From Rhizohabitans arisaemae (GTDB lineage Bacteria > Actinomycetota > Actinomycetes > Streptosporangiales > Streptosporangiaceae), in assembly GCF_025996515.1 (NCBI RefSeq), contig NZ_BLRH01000035.1, positions 496,001 through 560,000 on the forward strand: a DNA stretch of 64,000 bases. The letters are read 5' to 3'. The notes beneath the pieces are model-generated. The model saw only the letters and a list, made by a program, of their open reading frames with translations. It ran no database searches and had not been told where the DNA came from. The position numbers and the translations under genes are program-made. Below are positions 8,453 to 16,112 of this stretch, piece by piece; the first letter of the stretch is position 1, and each line of letters opens with the position of its first letter.

Positions 8453-9182
8453 GGCTCCAGGCGATCTGGTGGCCTTGAACGACGCCGTTGTTGATGTTTC
8501 CGTGTTTCACGTGATTGCTCATCCACATCGGCGGCCGTGAACCAGGCCCTCCACGTGGATCGGCGGATGTGGAGACGTTCTGGATCAGTCCTGTAGACGG
8601 GATGGGAACATAGAGGTAGCCCGGTTGGTGGAATCTCTTCGACGTCGCCTCTACCTTCGTGAACTGGCTCGGGCGAAGAGTGGTACGACCGCCCACGACA
8701 GTATTCTCGAATACCTCGGAGGACAGCAGGATCGCGGTGAAGGTGACGTCCGGATCGCTTTCCTCCAGAGCGCGATACAGGGGCTGGCTGTTCAGGAGTC
8801 GCGAAACCGTGTTCGTCGCGGCGGAGACGCCGGGGGTATCTGGACGCCGGTCATCCAGCAAGCCGGCATGAAGGGCTAGACGGAGTCGGAGGCGGATGCC
8901 TTGTGAACGCAGTTCTGGTCTCATGTCACTCAGGCGATGCTGTACGTGAGCGGCGAAGGGATCGATGAGCCGCGCGAGAGCTTGAATGGGGAAGGCTGCG
9001 AGGACGCCGTCGCCTTTGAACACTCTGAAAGCGAGGGCGTCCCAACTTTTGCCGAGTCCGGACGCCTCACAAGCGTCTCGAATCACTCGCTGGAAGTACA
9101 GGGAGACATCTGGCAGCGCAGTGTCGGGATGGGTGGTGAAGCCTTCTACATCGGCCGCCAACAGCGCTCGGTACTCCTCCAT
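8442..9182 (-). CDS. Class III nucleotide cyclase-like protein
   Basis: 246 residues, single catalytic-type domain. Metal-binding Asp11 lies in 'LLAADVEGFTTH' and Asp58 in 'VFKGDGVLAAF'. The transition-state pair Asn124/Arg128 lies in 'ATNTVSR' with the canonical N-x3-R spacing. The position of the adenine-specifying Lys of adenylate cyclases is Val54, so the base used is not predictable. 'LRLALHAGLL' matches the strand before the dimer-interface glycine. The C-terminal tail carries N-I-N-N-G-V-V-Q-G (229-237), shared with the next protein. It lies 64 bases downstream of a Crp-family gene with a cyclic-nucleotide-binding fold. Probably makes a cyclic nucleotide, possibly as a phage-response signal; activity is unproven. 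Confidence 0.75.
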   Translation of the reverse strand: MEEYRALLAADVEGFTTHPDTALPDVSLYFQRVIRDACEASGLGKSWDALAFRVFKGDGVLAAFPIQALARLIDPFAAHVQHRLSDMRPELRSQGIRLRLRLALHAGLLDDRRPDTPGVSAATNTVSRLLNSQPLYRALEESDPDVTFTAILLSSEVFENTVVGGRTTLRPSQFTKVEATSKRFHQPGYLYVPIPSTGLIQNVSTSADPRGGPGSRPPMWMSNHVKHGNINNGVVQGHQIAWSRDA

Positions 9183-9246
9183 GGGAGAGCCTCTCTATGA
9201 TCGGATGGGCACCCCAACTATGCGCGATGGTGATGAGGGCGGCTGC

Positions 9247-9957
9247 CTAGGATTTGGCACGGCGCTGTCCACTTTCGGACAGGGAAACGAGGTGATCCCA
9301 CCTCAAGATCACAACGCGCCTCTGCTCGGTCTCGACGGTTCCAGCGCGACGAAGCCAGTGGAGTGCGTTGTCGACGGACTGGCGGCTTACGCCCACGGAT
9401 CCTCCGATCTCCTCATGGGTGAGCCTGACCTCATGCATGCCATCCGGCCGACGGCGGGCGAAGCGGAGAAGTGCATGACACACTTTCCTCTTGGCAGGAA
9501 GATGGATAATTAGGGTGTGCCAAGCGTTTATGTCGGCAACTCGAATCATGGCTTGTCGCCGCAATTCATCGCCAAGCTCCGATTCTCGGGCAAGCTTAAG
9601 AAACTGATTCGCCTGTAGCGTTGATATCTGGCATCGAGTCACGGCCTTAATTGAGCAGGATCGGGGCATTCCCGAGAGTATGCCAGTCGCTCCTAGGGTT
9701 TCTTTATGCTCAACAATCGAAAGAAGTATTGGCTTGCCGTCTGGCTGCTCCCTGACTGCCTTTACTTGTCCGTCAAGAAGTAGGATGACGCGATCAGGCA
9801 ATGTTCCCTGGTGGAGGATTGATTCTCCGGGAGACACGCATCGGGGGTGCCCGAATTCAATCAGCCCGTCCAAGAGGGCTTCTGGAATCTTCACCCTACC
9901 CACTATTGTCGAGCTAAAGGATGTAATCAAGATGTTTGGAAAAGTGAGCTGAGTCAC
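9247..9957 (-). CDS. Crp/Fnr family transcriptional regulator
   Basis: 236 residues from GTG 9957. Residues about 25-140 are a cNMP-binding beta-roll ('SPGESILHQGTLPDRVILLL' and 'DGQVKAV'), and the C-terminus has the HTH_Crp helix 'LTHEEIGGSVGVSRQSVDNAL'. First gene of the operon that includes the cyclase-like protein, so it is the obvious receptor for its product. A Crp-type palindrome (9943-9958) overlaps the GTG. Alternative GTG starts at 9903 or 9894 would leave this operator some 40-50 bases upstream, a normal regulatory position, so the true start may be shorter. Base composition is low for the window (29 G+C of 60 in 9601-9660), suggesting transfer. Confidence 0.9.
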   Translation of the reverse strand: MTQLTFPNILITSFSSTIVGRVKIPEALLDGLIEFGHPRCVSPGESILHQGTLPDRVILLLDGQVKAVREQPDGKPILLSIVEHKETLGATGILSGMPRSCSIKAVTRCQISTLQANQFLKLARESELGDELRRQAMIRVADINAWHTLIIHLPAKRKVCHALLRFARRRPDGMHEVRLTHEEIGGSVGVSRQSVDNALHWLRRAGTVETEQRRVVILRWDHLVSLSESGQRRAKS

Positions 9958-9958
9958 A
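9943..9958. promoter_or_regulatory. Crp-type operator (TGTGA-N6-TCACT)
   Basis: Read on the minus strand the bases are TGTGACTCAGCTCACT, matching the Crp consensus TGTGA-N6-TCACA at nine of ten fixed positions. It lies at the annotated GTG start of the Crp-family gene. Autoregulation of the operon by the Crp protein is the simplest reading. Confidence 0.65.
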
Positions 9959-10207
9959 TAAGGGGAGGTGTAGGGTCGGAGTGTAGATGATCATTCATGG
10001 GAATCGAATATGTTGGGCCTTTCATGTTTCCGGTTGTCGGCACGTCAGGCTTCAGGTGATGGCGATAGGTGAGGTCCTGAGCCGGGCGGACAGTCCGTAA
10101 GAGCGATGCTTACCTTGAGTGTTAATCTCTGTTTCTTCGAACGACGATCATGCGGATCGACCATCAAGGATCACTCGTACGCGCTTGTATCCACAAAGGC
10201 GACACCT

Positions 10208-10500
10208 ATGCTGACCGCGTTGCCCCGCGATCTGCCGGAACGCACGATAGATCCCCACGATCGACCCGCGAAGAGCGATCCTGCGCTTGATGTGGGTGCG
10301 GGTGGGCGCGCCGGCCTGATGCGGCTCCTGGCAGGCGATGTACGGATTTTCGCTGTTGGCAGCTGGGCGGGAACCTGGCAGCGGATCCTGGCCGGTCTAC
10401 GAGCACAGGCAGATGCGGCGGGATTGATCACCTGAGAGGTGGGCCTGGACTCCGCCATCGCCCGGGTGCATCAGCACGCCGCCGGGGCTCGCAAGCAGCC
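10208..10500 (+). pseudogene. IS5-type transposase remnant
   Basis: The frame from 10208 gives 'LTALPRDLPER' (the SPWRDLPERYG motif of IS5-type transposases). It resumes at about 10370 with 'GTWQRILAGLRAQADAAG', then just past a stop (10439-10500) with 'DSAIARVHQHAAGARKQPDL'. These are the DLPER, GTWxRIL..ADAAG and VDSTxARVHQHAAGAR blocks in correct order. The sequence between blocks is scrambled, a stop codon interrupts, and the DDE core downstream is missing. The end runs into the tRNA-Lys-like scar at 10512. Confidence 0.7.
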
Positions 10501-10511
10501 TGACCTGCCGT

Positions 10512-10553
10512 CTCATGATCAGCGGGTCTGGGGTTCGAGTCGTCGGCGGCGCA
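10512..10553 (+). repeat. Second tRNA-Lys 3'-end remnant, candidate attachment-site copy
   Basis: TGATCAGCGGG, then GGGGTTCGAGTC, then GGCGGCGCA occur in the same order, spacing and orientation as at 3739-3782, with a few substitutions (the CTT anticodon triplet has become CAT, and the T-stem 3' strand has changed). Together the two copies bracket the 6.8-kb segment with the cyclase/Crp operon, as left and right att scars would. No terminator hairpin of the 3790-3823 kind follows this copy. Confidence 0.6.
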
Positions 10554-10572
10554 TTACGACAGTAGTCATGAT

Positions 10573-10605
10573 CTGGTCATACTCCACTCAGTGGAGTATG
10601 ACCAG
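10573..10605. terminator. 33-base perfect palindrome downstream of the methyltransferase
   Basis: Arms CTGGTCATACTCCACT and AGTGGAGTATGACCAG flank a single C. It begins 32 bases past the methyltransferase stop on the minus strand, so a terminator for the tryptophan dioxygenase/kynureninase/methyltransferase operon is likely. A DNA-binding dimer site is the alternative. Confidence 0.6.
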
Positions 10606-10636
10606 CATCGTTTCCGGGACCTATTCGGGGTCACCG

Positions 10637-11668
10637 TCACAAATCTTTTTTGGTCGCGACGATGAGTTCGACGGGGCCGGGGAGTACGACGACGTCGCCG
10701 AAACCGCTCTCGCGTAGCAGACGCACGTAATGCTCGATCTCGTACAGGCGGCTGACGCACGCGTCGACCCCCATGAGGAAGTACGACCAGAAGAACTGGG
10801 CGGCGAGCCGTTCCGGGGTGCGGAACTCCTCGCAGATCAGGATCCGGCCGCCGGGCGGCAGGGCGCCGTGGGCTTTGCGGAGCAGCATGCGCGCCGTGGG
10901 GATCGGCCAGTCGTGCAGGACCCGGACGAACGACAGGGCGTCGTACCCGGCCGGGAGGGGTTCGCCCAGGAAATCACCGCCGACGAACCCGAGCCGGTGC
11001 CCGTGGGGGCTGTCGAGGCGGGTACGGCCGACCAGCGGCTCCGCTTCCGGCAGGTTGTAGACGTCCACGCGCAGGTCCGGGGAGTGCGCCAGCAGGTGGG
11101 CGGCGAGGGTGCCGTCGCCGCCTCCGACGTCCAGCAGGCGTGACCCGGGCGTGTTCCACAGTAGCTTCGCGTGCGTGCGGAACGTCTGGACGAACGGGGT
11201 GAGGCCGGCCGCCATGCTCTGTTCGAAGCCGGCCAGTTGCACGGCTCCCTGGGGTGGCCAGGCGAAGGCGTGCGGGGGGATCGACGTCATGCCGCGGAGT
11301 ACGCCGGCGAGGTCGCCGTACAGCATCCGCCACGGGTAGCGGTCGCGGTCGAGTTCCAGCGATCCGGGGCCGACGACTTCGGCCGCCGCGCGGCGCAGGC
11401 CGGGAACGGCTCGGTATCGGGTCAGGGTGTAGTCGTCGACGACGGCTTCGGCGCGGACCATGCCGAGGCTTTCCAGGCAGTCCAGCAGCTTGAACAGGCG
11501 ACCGGGAAGGACGTCCAGCCGGGCGCCCAGCTCGGCCACGCCGACGTCGGCCTCCTCCAGCGCGTCGAGCAGGCCGAGGTCGAGCGCGGTCCGTATGACG
11601 TCCATGGCTTTCGAGCCGTTGGCGAGGAGGCTCATGAGCGCTCGCGGCGAGTAGGCGGTGCCGGTCAT
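10637..11668 (-). CDS. SAM-dependent methyltransferase (O-methyltransferase family)
   Basis: 343 residues. The N-terminal dimerisation helices contain a winged-helix-like region, then the SAM motif 'LLDVGGGDGTLAAHLLA', 'VLHDWPIPTARMLLRKAH' (with the His-Asp pair of plant-type O-methyltransferases) and 'LPPGGRILICEEF'. Start ATG 11668 overlaps the kynureninase-like stop as ATGA; the longer in-frame extension upstream is antisense-frame noise. With tryptophan dioxygenase and kynureninase in one operon the substrate should be an (hydroxy)kynurenine or anthranilate. The same family does the C-methylation in actinomycin and sibiromycin aminobenzoate formation, so O- or C-methylation cannot be decided here. 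Confidence 0.88.
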   Translation of the reverse strand: MTGTAYSPRALMSLLANGSKAMDVIRTALDLGLLDALEEADVGVAELGARLDVLPGRLFKLLDCLESLGMVRAEAVVDDYTLTRYRAVPGLRRAAAEVVGPGSLELDRDRYPWRMLYGDLAGVLRGMTSIPPHAFAWPPQGAVQLAGFEQSMAAGLTPFVQTFRTHAKLLWNTPGSRLLDVGGGDGTLAAHLLAHSPDLRVDVYNLPEAEPLVGRTRLDSPHGHRLGFVGGDFLGEPLPAGYDALSFVRVLHDWPIPTARMLLRKAHGALPPGGRILICEEFRTPERLAAQFFWSYFLMGVDACVSRLYEIEHYVRLLRESGFGDVVVLPGPVELIVATKKDL

Positions 11669-12795
11669 CGGCCGACCTGCTTGCGTTCGACGTCCACGGC
11701 GTCCATGAAGGCGTCGACTTCGGCGATCGTGGTGTAGATGTGCGGGGCGACGCGGAGGGAGCCGCGCCAGCTGCACACGATGCCGCGGCCCGCCAGCCTG
11801 TTTCGTACGTGTTCGGCTCCCGGGAAGCGCAGGCAGACGACGCCCCCGCGGCTGTCCGGGTCGCGCGGCGTGAGCACCTGGATGTCTGCGGCGTCCGCGC
11901 GTTCCAGGATGCGGTCGGTGCAGGCGAGTGAGTGGCGCCGGATCTCGTCGATGCCGACGAGGGCCAGCAGGTCGAGCCCGACCCTGGAGATCATCGGCCC
12001 CAGGGGCATGGGGGTGCCGCCGGAGAGGCGCCGGGCGTCGGGGGCCCATCCGGCGGCCGGTCTGAAGCCGGTCGGGTCGGCGCCGGCGAGCCAGCCGGTC
12101 GCCGCCGGTCTGAGTTCGGGCAGCAGGTCGGGGCGGATGTAGAGGAACGCGGTGGAGGCTCCGCACATCCATTTGTGCGCGCCGCCCAGCAGGAAGTCGA
12201 CGCCGAGGGCGGTGACGTCCAGGGGGACCGCGCCCACGGTCTGGTAGGCGTCCACGATGACCTTCGCGCCGACCGCGTGCGCGCGGGCGACGATCCGTTC
12301 CAGGTCGAGGAGGGCTCCGGTCGCGTAGGCGCCGTGGGTGACGCACACGCACCGGGTGCGTTCGTCGATGGCGGCTTCCAGCGCGCCCACGTCGTGGCCT
12401 TGCAGGGGTACGACCTCCAGGTCCGCCCCGTAGCGGGCGAAGCCGCGCCACAGGAACGGGACGGTGGGGAACTCCAGATCGGTCGTGACCACTTTGGTGC
12501 GCCGGCCGGTGAAGTCGAGGCAGGTGGCGACGCGGGCGAGGAGGGTGCTCAGGTTGACGTCGGTGACGACCGATCCGGGTGGCGCGCCGATGAAACCGGC
12601 CACGGCGTCGGCGTAGGCCTGCGTCTGCTCCAGCCAGCCGGACCATATCTCGTCCCGCCAGTTGACCAGGGTCTGCCAGTAGCGCCGCAGGACCGTCTCC
12701 ACCCTCCGGGGTATCGCTCCGGTCGAGTTGCTGTTCAGGTACAGGCAGGTTTCCAGCAGCGGGAACTCGGCGCGTAGCGTGGCCTGGTCCATCAT
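11665..12795 (-). CDS. kynU: Kynureninase-like PLP enzyme (class V aminotransferase fold)
   Basis: 376 residues. 'CLYLNSNSTGAIPRRV' begins the fold; 'KVIVDAYQTVGAVPLDV' holds the PLP-pyridine Asp; 'LLGGAHKWMCG' holds the PLP Schiff-base Lys. Cleaves kynurenine or 3-hydroxykynurenine to (hydroxy)anthranilate plus alanine if it is a true kynureninase. Cysteine-desulfurase-like relatives share the fold, and the assignment leans on the neighbouring tryptophan dioxygenase. The start ATG at 12795 overlaps the dioxygenase stop by ATGA; a second ATG follows immediately. Confidence 0.85.
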   Translation of the reverse strand: MMDQATLRAEFPLLETCLYLNSNSTGAIPRRVETVLRRYWQTLVNWRDEIWSGWLEQTQAYADAVAGFIGAPPGSVVTDVNLSTLLARVATCLDFTGRRTKVVTTDLEFPTVPFLWRGFARYGADLEVVPLQGHDVGALEAAIDERTRCVCVTHGAYATGALLDLERIVARAHAVGAKVIVDAYQTVGAVPLDVTALGVDFLLGGAHKWMCGASTAFLYIRPDLLPELRPAATGWLAGADPTGFRPAAGWAPDARRLSGGTPMPLGPMISRVGLDLLALVGIDEIRRHSLACTDRILERADAADIQVLTPRDPDSRGGVVCLRFPGAEHVRNRLAGRGIVCSWRGSLRVAPHIYTTIAEVDAFMDAVDVERKQVGR

Positions 12796-13598
12796 TTCTC
12801 CGCCTGCGCGGTTCGCTCGGTCCCGGGGGCGTATCCGTCGCCGCGGTCCCAGCCCGCGGTCATCCGCTCGCGGACTTTCCAGAGCGGGCGGAAGAGCGGC
12901 TGCGTCATCCGGCCGGTCAGCACGGTGGTGGGCACCCCGTCGAGTGCCGCTGTACCTCTGCCGACGCCGATGGTCCGGCGGACGAGCATGAAGTGGGTGA
13001 ACAACCAGGTCTGATACGCCTCGTCGACATCCATCAGACATTCGAACGTGCGCTTGAGGTCGAGGTGCTCAGGGTCCGGTACGGCGTACACGTCGTAGAC
13101 GGAGGTTCCCCGGCGGTCCACGAGCCGGTCGAGCGCCTCCGACACGAACCCCGCGGCCAGCTGCACGCGGTTGAATCCCGGGGACTCCTGGCCGCTGCCC
13201 TTGCCAAGGTGCCGTCTGATGGTCTGGTAGGTGTCGGGGGTAAGCGTCTCCAGCACGCGCATTTCGCCTGCGAGGCACCGGCTGATCCGGATGATGCGCT
13301 CCAGCCGGGCGGTGGCGCTCCAGAGGTCGTCGCCCTCCAGTTCCCCGACCAGCTCGGTCAGTTCGTGCGTGAGGAGCTTCAGCCACATTTCCTGCACCTG
13401 GTGCACGATCTGGAACATCAACTCGTCGGAGCAGACGAGTTCGTCCGCGGGGGACTGCAGGGTGAACAGCTCGGAGGTCTTCAAATACAGCTCGTAGTCG
13501 AGCTTCCCCTCGCCCACAAAAGTCTTGAGCACGGAATTGAATATCGGCTTCGACACCTCATGGCGAAGGTCGTCGACGGTGATGCACGCTGTGTTCAC
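12792..13598 (-). CDS. kynA: Tryptophan 2,3-dioxygenase
   Basis: 268 residues from GTG 13598; an in-frame ATG at 13640 would add 14 residues, but the purine-rich AGAGAAGAG just before the GTG favours the shorter form. Family landmarks: 'MFQIVHQVQEMWLKLLTHEL' (heme-pocket helix), 'GSGQESPGFNRVQL' (substrate loop) and 'AYQTWLFTHFMLVRRTIG' (His/Arg segment). Opens the indole ring of Trp to N-formylkynurenine using heme iron. First gene of a three-gene operon. No kynurenine formamidase and no 3-monooxygenase gene is in the window, so those steps must be supplied elsewhere. Confidence 0.93.
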   Translation of the reverse strand: MNTACITVDDLRHEVSKPIFNSVLKTFVGEGKLDYELYLKTSELFTLQSPADELVCSDELMFQIVHQVQEMWLKLLTHELTELVGELEGDDLWSATARLERIIRISRCLAGEMRVLETLTPDTYQTIRRHLGKGSGQESPGFNRVQLAAGFVSEALDRLVDRRGTSVYDVYAVPDPEHLDLKRTFECLMDVDEAYQTWLFTHFMLVRRTIGVGRGTAALDGVPTTVLTGRMTQPLFRPLWKVRERMTAGWDRGDGYAPGTERTAQAEK

Positions 13599-13979
13599 AA
13601 CACTCTTCTCTCGCCGTGAACCGGCATATCGGGGAGACACCGAACGGCGAAGCCACTCGGTGTTCGTTTGGTACGGGTGTACGAAGGCGGTTTGAGCCGG
13701 CCGCCCTTTGCCACGCCCACACTGCGGCGAACCGGTCCGGCGGACCAGGCCTTATTACTCATTCGTGGCGGATCTCGCTTGTGGCGGATGCCGCCCGACT
13801 CACCGGCGTGCCGCCGCAGGGGTTCGCGCGATGAGCGCCGTACGGGAACTCAGGCTTCGGGCACCACGTCCTGGACACGCCGCCTGAAGTGGACGGCGTA
13901 GAGAACGGCCTGCGGCGCCGTGGAGCGAAAGGCGTCGTCTACGGTCGAGAACGCGATGCGCGGCGCCTTGTTCTTCGCT
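13599..13979. other. Intergenic region, promoter of the tryptophan dioxygenase operon
   Basis: About 380 bases between the end of the SARP-like gene and the dioxygenase start, both minus strand. No gene recognised. It must contain the operon promoter, and the SARP protein upstream is the obvious regulator. I looked for the heptamer direct repeats that SARPs bind and saw no convincing pair. Confidence 0.4.
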
Positions 13980-15785
13980 CTATCGGTCCGGAATCGTCAG
14001 CAGTTCGGTCAGCGCGGGATTGTCGATGTCGGCGCCGAGCACCCGGGCGGACGCGAGCGCCTGCCCGTCACCGAGGCGGTACCGGTGGAGGTGCGCACGC
14101 ACCACGAGTTCCCGCATGTCGCACCGTGCGGCCAGGAGCGCCAAGGCCGAGACGAGCGGCCTGGCCCGGTTGTGGTCCCCGCGGGCCAAGTCGTTTGTGA
14201 TCGTCGCGTCGAGCACGTATCCGTGGACCCATTGGTAGCGGTCGGGTACCCGGTTGGAGCGGAACGCCGCTTCGCCGAGCCAGTCCCTGGCCGCGACGTG
14301 GTCGCCCCGGCTGGCGTTGAGCAACCCTAGGCCGCGTGCGGCCATGCCCTGCCAGCAGGGGTCCTCGACCTGACAGGACAGCGCCCAGGCCTTCTCGAAC
14401 CGGTCGGCCGCGAGCTCCAGGTGACCGGCGTGCAGATCGAGCTCCGCGCGGAGGGCCTGCGGCCAGGGCAGGAACGCCATCCAGCGCTGCCGGTGCGCCA
14501 GGCGCAAGGAGCGCGTCAGCGCGGCGGAGGCCTGGCTGCGCTCGCCGCGCAGCAGGTGAGCCCGTGCCGCGATCGACAGCGACCACGCCTCCTGCCGCTG
14601 GTCGTCGCGCAGGTTCGCCCGCTCGATCGACTCGTCGAGGTATCGGAAGGCGGCAGGGTAGTCGCCACGGTCGGAGGCGTTCATGCCACGGACCCCGAGG
14701 ATTCCGGCGATCTCCTCGTCGGTCTCGGCCAGCGCCAGGGCTTTCACCAGAAACGCGTCCGCGGTCGTGCGCCGGCCCGCCTGCACCTCGACGAACCCCA
14801 GCACCCGGTGCGCCGTCACGGTAGTGGCGCGGTCACCCGATCGATCGGCCAGCAGGATCGCCTCGTGCAGGACCGCGGCGCCTTCCTCGTCCCGGCCCCG
14901 CACCGCGTGGACCAGCGCGCTTCCGAGAGCGCAGAGCGCGCGGGCCTGCAGGGCGACGTCCCGGCATCGGGTCGCCTCGAGCACGGCCCGGCGCAGGCAC
15001 TGGATGCCTGCGTCCGCGGCACCGGCCGCGATGGCGGCACGCCCCGCCTCAAGCTGACTCGTGGCCGCCGCCCTGCCGCTCAGCGGCAGAACGATCAGCG
15101 AACCCGCCCCCACGGTGGCCGCCTCCCGAAGCGCCGCCGAGGCTTCGACGCCGAGCTCACGCCGCAGTACGTCCTCGCACACCGCGACCTGCCGCATGGC
15201 GCCGACCCGGTCACCGTTCACGGCCAGGCTCCGCACCAGCAGTTCGTGGTTGCCCTCCTCCAGCGGATTGCGGGCCACGGCACGCGCGGCGTACGCGATC
15301 GCGTCACCCGCGTGCCCCGACGCCAGCAACGCCACCGCAGCCTGGCGCAGTCGCGCCTCGACGGCTCCCGAGATCCGCTGGCGCTCCACCACGAGCCAGG
15401 ACTCGAACTCCGGGCTGGAGGCCAGGTCCATGCCTTCGAGCAGCTCGCCGTCGAGGTCCAGGAGGGGGGTGGGGTCGGCGTGTTCGCGGTTGAGCAGCAG
15501 GACGTCGACCACCACGTCGTCGCCGAGCGCGGTGACCACGGGGTCGCCGGTGAGCACGCCGGGCAGGCCGAGAGCGCGGCGCAGCTCGGCGAGCGTCCAC
15601 CGCAGGGCACCCAGCGGGTCGTCGGCGTCGCCGAAGAACAGCTCGGCCAGGCGTCTGCGGCCGGGCGGCCGTTCGGTCAGCAGAACGTAGGTGAGGAGGG
15701 CCCATGCCTTACGGCCCCGCGGCGGCCGGACCGCTTGGCCGTCCCGCTCGACGGATGGAGGTCCCAGCAACCGGACCTTCAACAT
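13980..15785 (-). CDS. SARP/BTAD-type transcriptional activator with TPR region
   Basis: 601 residues. It opens with the winged-helix and BTAD layout of SARPs ('LKVRLLGPPSVERDGQAV', 'PPRGRKAWALLTYVLLTERP', 'DDPLGALRWTLAELRRALGL'). Then comes a BTAD region ending near residue 230 ('CEDVLRRELGVEAS') and a C-terminal half of tetratricopeptide-like helices. There is no NB-ARC NTPase between them. Start: AAGGAGGTG precedes ATG 15785 by a normal distance; the GTG three codons earlier is part of that SD. It lies directly upstream of, and co-directional with, the tryptophan dioxygenase operon, so it is the likely pathway activator. Confidence 0.85.
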   Translation of the reverse strand: MLKVRLLGPPSVERDGQAVRPPRGRKAWALLTYVLLTERPPGRRRLAELFFGDADDPLGALRWTLAELRRALGLPGVLTGDPVVTALGDDVVVDVLLLNREHADPTPLLDLDGELLEGMDLASSPEFESWLVVERQRISGAVEARLRQAAVALLASGHAGDAIAYAARAVARNPLEEGNHELLVRSLAVNGDRVGAMRQVAVCEDVLRRELGVEASAALREAATVGAGSLIVLPLSGRAAATSQLEAGRAAIAAGAADAGIQCLRRAVLEATRCRDVALQARALCALGSALVHAVRGRDEEGAAVLHEAILLADRSGDRATTVTAHRVLGFVEVQAGRRTTADAFLVKALALAETDEEIAGILGVRGMNASDRGDYPAAFRYLDESIERANLRDDQRQEAWSLSIAARAHLLRGERSQASAALTRSLRLAHRQRWMAFLPWPQALRAELDLHAGHLELAADRFEKAWALSCQVEDPCWQGMAARGLGLLNASRGDHVAARDWLGEAAFRSNRVPDRYQWVHGYVLDATITNDLARGDHNRARPLVSALALLAARCDMRELVVRAHLHRYRLGDGQALASARVLGADIDNPALTELLTIPDR

Positions 15786-15896
15786 GAAGCCCACCTCCTT
15801 GGCGGTGCACCTGGCGTGAAGCCGCCGGAACGGCCCGATTCGATCTTGACACCGGTCGGCGGCCCACGCACGGGAGACCGGTCATCCGGCTCTGAC

Positions 15897-16112
15897 TCAG
15901 CCTGCGGCCAGGGCCTTCACGTCCGCGGTCGTCAGCGGCTTCCCGCCGATGCCCCAGTCACCGCTCTTGACCTCGTCGACGACGACCCAGGTCACCGGGC
16001 GCATGTTCTCGCCCTCGATGCCCACCATCGCCTCGGTGAGCGTCCGCACGATGTCGGCCTTCTGGTCGTCGCTGAACACACCTTCGATGACCTTCACGTT
16101 GATGAACGGCAT
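15897..16112 (-). CDS. 4-oxalocrotonate tautomerase family protein
   Basis: 71 residues beginning M-P-F-I-N-V-K-V. Pro2 becomes the N-terminal catalytic base after Met removal. The length and 'SDDQKADIVRTLTEAM' helix fit the 4-OT/DmpI family. Strong SD GGAGGGGAAA before the ATG. Keto-enol tautomerisation of a small dicarboxylic or aromatic-derived acid is expected. It lies 110 bases upstream of the SARP start on the same strand, so a role in modifying the kynurenine-derived product is possible but only inferred. Confidence 0.85.
   Translation of the reverse strand: MPFINVKVIEGVFSDDQKADIVRTLTEAMVGIEGENMRPVTWVVVDEVKSGDWGIGGKPLTTADVKALAAG

Noticed and set aside
11669-12646. In-frame upstream extension of the methyltransferase to 12646
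   Set aside because: Lies inside the kynureninase gene in another frame and is Arg/Pro/Gly-rich noise; the ATGA overlap start at 11668 is clear.
13599-13979. SARP heptamer repeats before the tryptophan dioxygenase gene
   Set aside because: No convincing pair of direct heptamers at 11-base pitch could be found by eye.
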